From: JAZKSG01 sp036626215
Lineage (GTDB): Archaea > Thermoplasmatota > E2 > DHVEG-1
Direction of reading: 5' to 3'
NCBI GenBank assembly: GCA_036626215.1
Contig: JAZKSG010000055.1
Location: 1 to 6,132 of the forward strand
DNA: 6,132 bases
The notes beneath the pieces are model-generated. The model did not search any database. It saw only the letters and a program-made list of their open reading frames with translations, and was not told where the DNA came from. This document shows positions 1-5,237 of the stretch, piece after piece. Both the position numbers and the translations under genes were made by a program. The number at the start of each line of letters is the position of its first letter. Within the stretch, counting starts at the first letter, position 1.

Positions 1-22
1 TAATTTTTTCATCCATTTTCAA
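1..22 (-). CDS. 5' end of a leftward gene, truncated by the window edge
   Basis: Read on the minus strand, a purine-rich GAGGAG (36-31) is followed 8 bases later by TTG (22-20), which opens the frame M-K-M-D-E-K-I before the window ends. An in-frame ATG lies two codons on (16-14), but its spacing from the ribosome binding site is long at 13 bases. The same GGAG-8-TTG layout occurs elsewhere in this window, which supports TTG. Too little is visible to say anything about the product. The gene would be divergent from the HTH regulator gene at 211. The call rests only on the ribosome binding site and an open frame of about seven codons. Confidence 0.35.
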
Positions 23-35
23 ACTCACCACTCCT

Positions 36-49
36 CTTATTGAAATAAG
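36..49. repeat. Perfect 6-bp inverted repeat, possible operator
   Basis: The bases CTTATT-GA-AATAAG form a perfect 14-bp palindrome immediately upstream of, and touching, the ribosome binding site of the leftward partial gene. It could be a regulator binding site between two divergent genes, or the mRNA could fold there over the Shine-Dalgarno sequence. It is short and AT-rich, so chance is a real alternative. Confidence 0.25.
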
Positions 50-176
50 TTGTTTTTTAAAAGTATTATGATTTTTTTGAATTCAAGAATGTAACTCCGA
101 AAGATGAGATTCTTTAGGGTTATTACTTAATTTTGCAGTTTTAGAATATATCAAAATAATATTTTAAACAATCGTT

Positions 177-185
177 AATTATAAG
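177..185 (+). promoter_or_regulatory. TATA box for the HTH regulator, suggesting a leaderless transcript
   Basis: AATTATAAG is centred about 29 bases before the ATG at 211. Archaeal transcription normally starts 25-28 bases after the TATA centre, so the transcript would begin within a few bases of the start codon. No Shine-Dalgarno sequence precedes that ATG, which fits a leaderless mRNA. A second TATAAG at 201-206 is too close to the start codon to serve the same ATG. Confidence 0.45.
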
Positions 186-210
186 TATTCATAAAATCAT
201 TATAAGATCT

Positions 211-552
211 ATGCTACGGACCCCCTGCGAATACATGATGTGGAACGGTCTACCAATAATAAGAAAAGAACTAGCCTCCTGCATGATAAACAAGTTTGGG
301 CTAACACAAAAACAGACAGCAAAAAAACTAGGTATAACACCGGCCGCCGTATGCCAATATCTCAAAAAAAAGAGAGGAGAAAAAATAAAAATAAAGATTG
401 TAGACGACGTTATAAAAGAGGAAATCACAATTTCAGCTAAAAGAATAATAGAAAGTGGTAACGGTTCTGTAAAACCTGAAACATGTAGAATATGTCAAAT
501 AATAAAACAACACAAAAAATTTAATGACTTCTGTATAGCATGCGAAAAATAA
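211..552 (+). CDS. Archaeal HTH transcriptional regulator with C-terminal cysteine pairs (COG2522-like)
   Basis: A 113-residue cytoplasmic DNA-binding protein. Residues 2-25 (LRTPCEY..W..LP.IRKELA) match the opening I remember for the archaeal predicted-regulator family COG2522. Residues 31-51 (LTQKQTAKKLGITPAAVCQYL, shown here only as the helix-turn-helix) form an XRE-type HTH, followed by a basic stretch KKKRGEKIK. The C-terminus has C92-x2-C95 and C108-x2-C111, a probable zinc or iron-sulfur site that could sense metal or redox state. ATG 211 is chosen because the family opening begins there and a TATA box sits at a leaderless distance. The gene converges on the AEC transporter gene with only 7 bases between stop codons. 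Its target is unknown; the divergent partial gene, or the gene itself, would be a natural guess. The family assignment is from recalled motif similarity. Confidence 0.85.
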   Translation: MLRTPCEYMMWNGLPIIRKELASCMINKFGLTQKQTAKKLGITPAAVCQYLKKKRGEKIKIKIVDDVIKEEITISAKRIIESGNGSVKPETCRICQIIKQHKKFNDFCIACEK

Positions 553-562
553 AAAATTTTTA
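548..562. terminator. Bidirectional A/T-rich terminator between convergent genes
   Basis: The junction between the HTH gene and the leftward transporter gene is a run of A followed by T5. Read from the left it gives a short U-tract, and read from the right it gives U6 and U5 tracts. Archaeal RNA polymerase terminates at such tracts without a hairpin. The tract overlaps both stop codons, so the two transcripts probably overlap slightly at their ends. Confidence 0.4.
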
Positions 563-1516
563 GAAATAGATACTAAACAGATAAATCATTAAAGGAATAG
601 ATCCGAGAGAACATATAAAGCTGGCTACTAAAAACTGATTGACAACAGTTCTATTTCCACCCATTCTTTCAGTTACTAACGGAGCTGCAGTAACTGGTGG
701 AACTGCAGCTTGTAACATGATTATTAAAGCTATTTGATAAAACAAAAAAGATTTTATCAATATCAATACACCAAGGAAAATCAGTGGAAACACTATATTT
801 TTTATAGATACAAACTTAATCATCTCTATAATCTGAAATTTACTCTGTGAATCAAAATCCCTATAGATATTTCCTCCAAGTATTATCATTAATAGCGGAA
901 CGGTCATCGCTCCAAGCATAGAGAATATAGAGGTGAATAAATCTGGAACATAGTTTCGACCTCCGCCCAGAACTATAAATATAGCAATAAGGGTCGCTAT
1001 AAGTACGGGATGGAAAACTTTGTTCCAATCAACAGTGAATCTTTGATTAGACTTTTTAAAGAAAAACTGATAAGTAGTAAAAAAGAAGGCAGGATAAAAA
1101 ACAGTGAACAAAAACAGGCTGATCAATAAATCTGATTTAGCACCAAACATCCCTGTTAGTATAGCCAATGGAAAGAAAATCCCGTTTTGATAAAAAAGAC
1201 TGACAGCAAACTCCCGGCGATTCTCTTTTTTAGATATAAACATGAATAAACCAGTTAAAACCGCTGCTATTGCCGTAAAAAACATCCACCATAGAGGTAA
1301 TTGCCACCAATATGGACTGCTAGGTTGAAAATCCTGTAAAATATTCACAAAGATTAGACTGGGTAGAGCAATATCTAAAGCTAGAGGGGAAACCGAACTT
1401 AGTATTCTTCCAGGTATAATTTTTCTTTTAATTATCCAGAAACCTATCAAACCGATTCCAAGGAGTACCGCTACGGATTCAAAAGTGGTTACCAAAATAT
1501 TCGTTGGATTATTCAT
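560..1516 (-). CDS. AEC-family (auxin efflux carrier type) membrane transporter
   Basis: A 318-residue integral membrane protein with about ten hydrophobic segments (roughly 7-29, 44-60, 73-95, 106-125, 130-152, 168-185, 195-217, 238-255, 257-280 and 293-315), the usual size for AEC permeases. Family-like features are ALPSLIFVNI near 50-59, the polar-hydrophobic QNGIFFPLAI near 110-119, LLMIILGG near 208-215, and the QAAVPPVTAAPLVTERMGG loop near 269-287 before the last helix. Prokaryotic members move malate, malonate and other organic acids; the substrate here cannot be read from the sequence. The start ATG (1516-1514) has no good Shine-Dalgarno sequence. A TATA-like TTAAAAATAT on the minus strand (1558-1549) about 33 bases upstream suggests a very short leader. 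No partner gene is adjacent in the same direction. Confidence 0.85.
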   Translation of the reverse strand: MNNPTNILVTTFESVAVLLGIGLIGFWIIKRKIIPGRILSSVSPLALDIALPSLIFVNILQDFQPSSPYWWQLPLWWMFFTAIAAVLTGLFMFISKKENRREFAVSLFYQNGIFFPLAILTGMFGAKSDLLISLFLFTVFYPAFFFTTYQFFFKKSNQRFTVDWNKVFHPVLIATLIAIFIVLGGGRNYVPDLFTSIFSMLGAMTVPLLMIILGGNIYRDFDSQSKFQIIEMIKFVSIKNIVFPLIFLGVLILIKSFLFYQIALIIMLQAAVPPVTAAPLVTERMGGNRTVVNQFLVASFICSLGSIPLMIYLFSIYF

Positions 1517-1626
1517 CTAAACCATTATTTTTTGTTAACAGAAGATTCATATTTTTAATTTTTCAAATCATTTTATCCATGGAAAGTATTAAAGTAATGT
1601 AATCTATTAATGACACAATAATAAAT

Positions 1627-1637
1627 GGGGGTAATCC
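1627..1637 (+). promoter_or_regulatory. Shine-Dalgarno sequence that fixes the hemerythrin start at TTG 1640
   Basis: GGGGGTAATCC matches the extended archaeal Shine-Dalgarno GGAGGTGATCC at 9 of 11 positions. Its G-run ends 8 bases before TTG 1640, the same spacing as AGGAGG to TTG 4581 in this window. The ATG at 1625 overlaps this element, so it cannot be the codon the element serves. Confidence 0.65.
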
Positions 1638-1639
1638 TT

Positions 1640-2086
1640 TTGAGGGGAAACGAGAAAGAAAGAGTTCTTAGTCTGATGGTACAAGATCATAGTAAGATAG
1701 TAGATTTACTTGATGAGGTAGAAAGTAGAAATAGGGAAGGTTTTGAAGAGTTGAAAGAAGCATTTGAAATTTTTGAATGGAACCTTGAAAAACACATTTT
1801 CGCTGAGGAAAAAGCTGTTTTTACTTTTTATGAACCCGAAGATGTAACCGAAGGATACAAAATGCTTCCTAAGCTTACCGAACATCATAACTATCTTTTG
1901 AATGAGTTAAAAAAATGGAGGAAAAAAATTAGGCAACATAGAGCTTTAGAAGGTGTATATGATTTCAGAGAATATCTTGTGAAGCATAGACGTTTTGAAG
2001 AAGAAGAATTTTATCCTAAACTAGAAGAAAATTTAGATAAAGACCAAAAAAGAAGGGTTATAGCTAAAATTAATGAAATAATTTAA
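1640..2086 (+). CDS. Hemerythrin-domain protein (HHE cation-binding)
   Basis: A 148-residue soluble, highly charged, all-helical protein that should hold a carboxylate-bridged di-iron site. Residues counted from TTG 1640: H17 (QDHSKI), H52 and E56 (KHIFAEE), H82/H83 (TEHHNYLL), and H116 with E120/E121 (KHRRFEEEEFYP). This is the complete hemerythrin-type ligand pattern over four helices. Such proteins bind O2 or NO, store iron or sense redox state; which applies here is not visible. The in-frame ATG at 1625 would add five residues but sits on the Shine-Dalgarno sequence, so TTG is preferred. The gene leads a rightward cluster with two Cys-rich miniprotein genes, 43 bases before the first. The promoter is unclear: TATTAAAG (1587-1594) is a poor but correctly placed TATA candidate. 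It is divergent from the AEC transporter gene. Confidence 0.88.
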   Translation: MRGNEKERVLSLMVQDHSKIVDLLDEVESRNREGFEELKEAFEIFEWNLEKHIFAEEKAVFTFYEPEDVTEGYKMLPKLTEHHNYLLNELKKWRKKIRQHRALEGVYDFREYLVKHRRFEEEEFYPKLEENLDKDQKRRVIAKINEII

Positions 2087-2129
2087 TAAGCAAAAGATAG
2101 GTATAAAGAGAAAAAGGAGGATATTTGTT

Positions 2130-2315
2130 ATGACTAAAAAGTATAAATGTAGAGAATGTGAAAAAATCATTAAGGGCGAATATGAAGAACCACCTGAATG
2201 TTGCGATGAACCTATGGAAGAAGTTCCTTTGGATGTTTGTACTCAACCAGCTCAGCCTGAGCATGCTCGCCCTATGAGAGATGATGAACCTTGTGATGAC
2301 GGCCGCGGCGGATAA
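2130..2315 (+). CDS. 61-residue Cys-rich protein with desulforedoxin/zinc-ribbon-like CxxC...CC site
   Basis: The start ATG is 9 bases after a perfect GGAGG (2116-2120), so this is a well-translated gene despite its length. The N-terminal half (YKCRECEK...PPECCDEPME) has C7-x2-C10 and adjacent C24-C25 followed by D-E-P-M. That resembles the rubredoxin-type Fe(Cys)4 centre of desulforedoxin and the N-terminus of desulfoferrodoxin (CxxC...CCGxPM). Small zinc ribbons can look the same, so the metal is undecided. The second half has two more cysteines, C37 and C55, a histidine (H45), and a very acidic D-E-P-C-D-D-G-R-G-G tail that looks conserved rather than random. It lies 43 bases after the hemerythrin gene and 61 bases before another Cys-pair miniprotein gene, probably cotranscribed. 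A TATAAAG at 2102-2108 could add an internal promoter. No definite family name is claimed. Confidence 0.75.
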   Translation: MTKKYKCRECEKIIKGEYEEPPECCDEPMEEVPLDVCTQPAQPEHARPMRDDEPCDDGRGG

Positions 2316-2376
2316 AATAAAAAGAGATAGATGTAGAAGATTTTGATAAAAAAAGAAGAGGGGGGTGAATGTTAGA

Positions 2377-2508
2377 TTGACTGAAACCAAGATGTGTTGT
2401 GTATGTGGCAAAGAACATGATAAAGAAGAAGTTCATAATGTTACTGTTAAAACCGGTGAAAAAAGTGTATGCGACGGTTGTTTAACAGCAATTAAAGGAA
2501 TAATATAG
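2377..2508 (+). CDS. 43-residue CxxC...CxxC miniprotein (TTG start)
   Basis: An open frame runs from TTG 2377 to TAG 2508 and encodes a compact protein with CCVCGKEH at residues 7-14 and VCDGC at residues 31-35. This is a four-cysteine knuckle pair typical of small zinc-binding or treble-clef-like proteins, with C8 or C7 plus C10, C32 and C35 as likely ligands. GGGGGGTGA (2360-2368) is a strong Shine-Dalgarno sequence, although its G-run ends 11 bases before TTG, slightly long. An in-frame GTG at 2365 is an alternative start that would overlap that element. The ATG at 2369 is in another frame and stops after three codons. The gene is third after hemerythrin and is followed by T-tracts. The cysteine spacing, ribosome binding site and operon position support a real gene; its function is unknown. 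Confidence 0.65.
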   Translation: MTETKMCCVCGKEHDKEEVHNVTVKTGEKSVCDGCLTAIKGII

Positions 2509-2526
2509 AAATTTGTTTTATCTCTC

Positions 2527-2549
2527 AATTTTTTTCTATTTATTTTTGA
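2527..2549 (+). terminator. T-rich terminator of the hemerythrin cluster
   Basis: About 20 bases after the stop codon of the second miniprotein gene there are repeated T-tracts (T7 then shorter runs) without a stable hairpin. This is the normal form of intrinsic termination in archaea. It separates this cluster from the next gene, which has its own TATA element. Confidence 0.45.
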
Positions 2550-2579
2550 TATGAATTAAAGATGTTTTTCATAAAGAAT

Positions 2580-2587
2580 TATATATT
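2580..2587 (+). promoter_or_regulatory. TATA box for the disulfide reductase gene
   Basis: TATATATT lies about 55 bases before the ATG at 2640. It predicts a transcript start near 2608-2612 and a leader of about 30 bases that includes the GTGAGG (2625-2630) ribosome binding site, 9 bases before the ATG. Confidence 0.45.
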
Positions 2588-2639
2588 ATCTATTTGTTCT
2601 TAAAAAAACAATGTTTTACTGTTAGTGAGGAATTTTTGA

Positions 2640-4013
2640 ATGATAGAGGAATACGATGTATTGGTTTTAGGTGATGGATCTGCAGGTAGTATAGTTCAAC
2701 ATGCTTTGATGGATGGTAAAAAGGTTGCATTGGTAGATAATGGTCCATTAGGTGGAACCTGTCTGAATTATGGTTGTATCCCCAGTAAAATGTTGATGTA
2801 TCCTGCAGATAGAATAATGGAGATCAAAGATTCGGAAAAGCTGGGTGTATCTGCTGAGGTGACTGATGTCGATTTTCAGAATATTATGAGTCGTATGCGT
2901 GGGGTTATCCAGGATAGCCATGAACATATGGAAGGTATTGATCAGGTTGAAGGTTTAGATTATTATGATGGTGCAGGTAGTTTTGTTGATGATTATACTG
3001 TTGAGGTAGATGGAGAAAGGATAAGAGGAAAAAAGATTTTTATTGGTACTGGCGCCCGACCGTTGATACCTCCAATCAAAGGAGTAGAAGATGTAGATTA
3101 TCTTACAAATGAAACTATTTTTGATTTAGAAGAAAAACCAGAGAGTTTAGTTATTGTAGGTGGAGGATATATAGCGGTGGAGTTTGCACATTTCTTTTCA
3201 GCCGTTGGAACCAAGGTAACTGTTATACAACGAAGTAATCGTTTGATTTCCAATGTTGAATCTGAAATATCTGATCTGTTAAAAAAGAAATTCGATGAGA
3301 GAATGAATGTTGTGTTGAATACAGAGGTTGTAGAACTTAAAAAGCAGAAAGGTAAGGTAATCGCTGTTGGGGAAGACAAAGAATCAGGTGAAAAAAAGTC
3401 GTTCAAAGGAGAAAAAGTTTTGATTGCTACGGGCCGTAAGTCAAATGCAGATGTGTTAAAAGTAGAAAACACCTGTGTTGAAACAGATGAACATGGCTAT
3501 ATCCAGGTTAATGACTTTTTGGAGACAAGTAAAGAAAACATTTGGGCTTTAGGGGATGCCACCGGACGCGGAATGTTTAAACATGTAGCTAATGAGGAAG
3601 CAGAAATAGCTTGGAACAACGCTATGACACCCTCGGATAAAGTTAAACTCGATTATGATAACACCCCCTATGCTGTTTTCACCTACCCGGAGATCGCAGC
3701 TGTTGGACTCACGGAGGAAGAGGCTAAAGAAGATTTTGATCCTTTGGTTGGTAAAGCCAAATATACAGATGTAGCTATGGGTGAAGCCATGGTAGAAAAA
3801 GATGGTTTCGCTAAAATCATCGTTGATCACACTGGAAAAATACTAGGATTCCATATAGTTGGACCATATGCCTCTATATTAATACAGGAAGTTATAAACG
3901 CTGTCTCTCTAGACGGCAAAATAGGGTTCATTGCCAATGGTATGCATATTCATCCTGCTCTCCCTGAACTTGTTTTACAGACACTCGGCAACCTTCAACA
4001 TCCAGCTGACTAA
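2640..4013 (+). CDS. FAD-dependent pyridine nucleotide-disulfide oxidoreductase, dihydrolipoamide dehydrogenase type
   Basis: A 457-residue cytosolic flavoprotein of standard length for class I disulfide reductases. In order it has the FAD-binding GDGSAG (11-16), the redox-active pair C41-x4-C46 in GGTCLNYGCIPSK, the NAD(P)H-binding GGGYIAVE (174-181), ATGR (263-266), the FAD-ribityl motif GDATG (305-309), and the C-terminal dimerisation domain ending in HIHPALPE (436-443), where H438 and E443 form the catalytic dyad. All catalytic features are intact. The closest named enzymes are dihydrolipoamide dehydrogenase, then mercuric reductase; the N-terminal metal-binding domain and C-terminal Cys pair of MerA are absent. 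No 2-oxoacid dehydrogenase, glycine cleavage or lipoate genes are in view, so the physiological disulfide is open. Convergence on sulfur-permease genes allows a thiol or persulfide role, as inference only. It has its own TATA box and a moderate ribosome binding site. Confidence 0.92.
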   Translation: MIEEYDVLVLGDGSAGSIVQHALMDGKKVALVDNGPLGGTCLNYGCIPSKMLMYPADRIMEIKDSEKLGVSAEVTDVDFQNIMSRMRGVIQDSHEHMEGIDQVEGLDYYDGAGSFVDDYTVEVDGERIRGKKIFIGTGARPLIPPIKGVEDVDYLTNETIFDLEEKPESLVIVGGGYIAVEFAHFFSAVGTKVTVIQRSNRLISNVESEISDLLKKKFDERMNVVLNTEVVELKKQKGKVIAVGEDKESGEKKSFKGEKVLIATGRKSNADVLKVENTCVETDEHGYIQVNDFLETSKENIWALGDATGRGMFKHVANEEAEIAWNNAMTPSDKVKLDYDNTPYAVFTYPEIAAVGLTEEEAKEDFDPLVGKAKYTDVAMGEAMVEKDGFAKIIVDHTGKILGFHIVGPYASILIQEVINAVSLDGKIGFIANGMHIHPALPELVLQTLGNLQHPAD

Positions 4014-4029
4014 AAAAACAATTTTTTTA
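4011..4029. terminator. Bidirectional terminator between the reductase and permease genes
   Basis: A7 followed shortly by T7 fills the 16-base gap between the convergent stop codons. It gives a U7 tract to transcripts arriving from either side, so one short element can end both. Confidence 0.5.
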
Positions 4030-4581
4030 TTAAAAACCATTAGTTTCTAAAAAATAAAGAAACAAAGATATCAACACGCAGAAAAAAAAGATAATATAAC
4101 CTGGTTTCACATCTAAAAACTCGGGTATAGTAATCCTACCGAGTCCTTTTTTCATAAAAACCCTTTTTATCCCAGGATAAAACTTTGCAAAAACACCAGA
4201 TCCTATAAGAAAACCGATAACACCGAACAATGCGTCGACTGAACCAGAGCCAACTGCTCCAGCGGCGGTTCCAGGGCAAAAACCCAAAATAGCAAATCCC
4301 ACTCCAAAAACCAAACCACCAACAACAATTGAACGTGTATAACATGGCTTAGGATGCAGCTTAGCAAAACCCAATCTTCTAGTAGAGTAAACAATAATCA
4401 TGCCTACCAAAACTGCAGTTAACATTATCTTCAAAACAGTAAAATCCCTAAGAAGTAACTGATTCAAAATAACATTATACTCTGTTACGCCGCCTATGTT
4501 TAAAAGAAAACCAAAACTTATCCCAATCAAAAGACCGATAACCTTCTGCAGTTTTTTCCTGGAATGAATACTTTTAAACAA
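4030..4581 (-). CDS. YeeE/YedE-type sulfur transporter, second half-subunit
   Basis: A 183-residue membrane protein with hydrophobic segments near 13-31, 49-66, 84-104, 115-133 and 160-178. The signature GFCPGTAAGAVGSG (100-113, with C102) is the hallmark of the second half of YeeE/YedE (DUF395) permeases, represented by the thiosulfate transporter TsuA. A second cysteine, C80, precedes that segment. The start is TTG 4581-4579: AGGAGG (4595-4590) lies 8 bases upstream, while the nearby ATG (4586-4584) is in a frame that soon stops. One base separates it from the TGA of the upstream permease gene, and the ribosome binding site lies inside that gene's last codons, so translation is likely coupled. 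The two half-subunits together equal one full-length permease. The substrate, probably thiosulfate or another sulfur species, is inferred from the family. Confidence 0.88.
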   Translation of the reverse strand: MFKSIHSRKKLQKVIGLLIGISFGFLLNIGGVTEYNVILNQLLLRDFTVLKIMLTAVLVGMIIVYSTRRLGFAKLHPKPCYTRSIVVGGLVFGVGFAILGFCPGTAAGAVGSGSVDALFGVIGFLIGSGVFAKFYPGIKRVFMKKGLGRITIPEFLDVKPGYIIFFFCVLISLFLYFLETNGF

Positions 4582-4582
4582 A

Positions 4583-5167
4583 TCATAAGCCTCCTAAAAT
4601 ATTATAGATAAAAAAAGCAGTAATTATGCCTCCAACAAAAAAACAGAATATAGCAATCCAACTACTTACAGAAAGCTGAAGAGTCCCACTGATACCATGG
4701 CCACTAGTGCAGCCTCCAGCCATACGGGCTCCAAAACCCACAAGGAAACCACCAAAAACTGCAACTATCGACCTTATAAAAACATTAGAACCAAAAGATT
4801 CATTCCATAGTGAAGGGATTATCTCAAAATGAAAAACACCAGAAAACATAGATGAAATAAAAGCACCAACTACTATACCTATAACCAGCATCCATTCCCA
4901 ATCAATTCTTGGTTCAAATTTCTTATAATACTCTTTTCTATGAACTTTTTTCCCATGAAAAATTTTTTCAATCATACCTGCCGAACGAGCATAGGCAGTA
5001 GAACACCCTATTGCTTTATCAGAAAGTAAAAAACTAAGCCAAACTAACAGACCGATGCCTAAACCGACAAAATATGGCGACCATTCAACAGACGGAAACC
5101 AATTCATAAAACCAGGTAATCCTAAACCTTTTTCGTATAACAAAATACTTTGATTAGATATTAACAT
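4583..5167 (-). CDS. YeeE/YedE-type sulfur transporter, first half-subunit
   Basis: A 194-residue membrane protein, first gene of the leftward pair. Hydrophobic segments lie near 31-49, 92-110, 131-149 and 167-190. Two cysteine motifs characteristic of YeeE/YedE are present: IGCSTAYARS near 53-62 (C55) and ARMAGGCTSGHGISG near 147-161 (C153). In TsuA-type thiosulfate transporters, conserved cysteines in such loops line the substrate path. The long hydrophilic stretch 66-90 (IEKIFHGKKVHRKEYYKKFE..) is a charged loop between membrane segments. The ATG at 5167 has no Shine-Dalgarno sequence. M21 (ATG 5107-5105), directly before FPSVEWSPYFVG, is a serious alternative start, since the family-like part begins there. 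It is divergent from the rhodanese-fusion gene. Confidence 0.88.
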   Translation of the reverse strand: MLISNQSILLYEKGLGLPGFMNWFPSVEWSPYFVGLGIGLLVWLSFLLSDKAIGCSTAYARSAGMIEKIFHGKKVHRKEYYKKFEPRIDWEWMLVIGIVVGAFISSMFSGVFHFEIIPSLWNESFGSNVFIRSIVAVFGGFLVGFGARMAGGCTSGHGISGTLQLSVSSWIAIFCFFVGGIITAFFIYNILGGL

Positions 5168-5180
5168 TATATTGACAAGT

Positions 5181-5190
5181 TATAAATAAT
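5181..5190 (+). promoter_or_regulatory. TATA box of the rhodanese-fusion gene in a compact divergent promoter
   Basis: TATAAATAAT predicts a rightward transcript start near 5208-5212. That lies after the in-frame TTG at 5202 but before the GGGGAG (5222-5227) that precedes ATG 5238, so it helps decide the start codon. On the minus strand the same bases read TTATTTATAA and could serve the permease pair, so the two promoters overlap almost completely. Confidence 0.5.
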
Positions 5191-5221
5191 ATGCGGAGCT
5201 TTTGAGTTTAAAAAAAATCAA

Positions 5222-5227
5222 GGGGAG
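5222..5227 (+). promoter_or_regulatory. Ribosome binding site selecting ATG 5238
   Basis: GGGGAG ends 10 bases before ATG 5238. The alternative TTG 5202 has only a GGAG ending 3 bases before it and lies upstream of the predicted transcript start. Confidence 0.55.
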
Positions 5228-5237
5228 TTGTAAAAAA

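Noticed and set aside
1706..1888. Minus-strand open frame of 60 codons inside the hemerythrin gene.
   Set aside because: It is antisense to a gene with a complete di-iron ligand set; its Phe/Lys-rich composition is that of a shadow frame.
2070..2411. Minus-strand open frame of 113 codons across the two miniprotein genes.
   Set aside because: It has no ribosome binding site or recognisable motifs and is antisense to two Cys-motif genes that have strong ribosome binding sites.
2506..2508. TAG stop of the second miniprotein gene as a possible pyrrolysine codon, given the methanogen-like context.
   Set aside because: Read-through gives only a short hydrophobic tail encoded in the T-rich terminator, and all other genes end normally.
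5202..5237. N-terminal extension of the rhodanese fusion from TTG 5202.
   Set aside because: TTG 5202 lies upstream of the transcript start predicted from TATAAATAAT (5181-5190), and its GGAG is only 3 bases away. ATG 5238 has a better-placed ribosome binding site and the rhodanese fold begins there.
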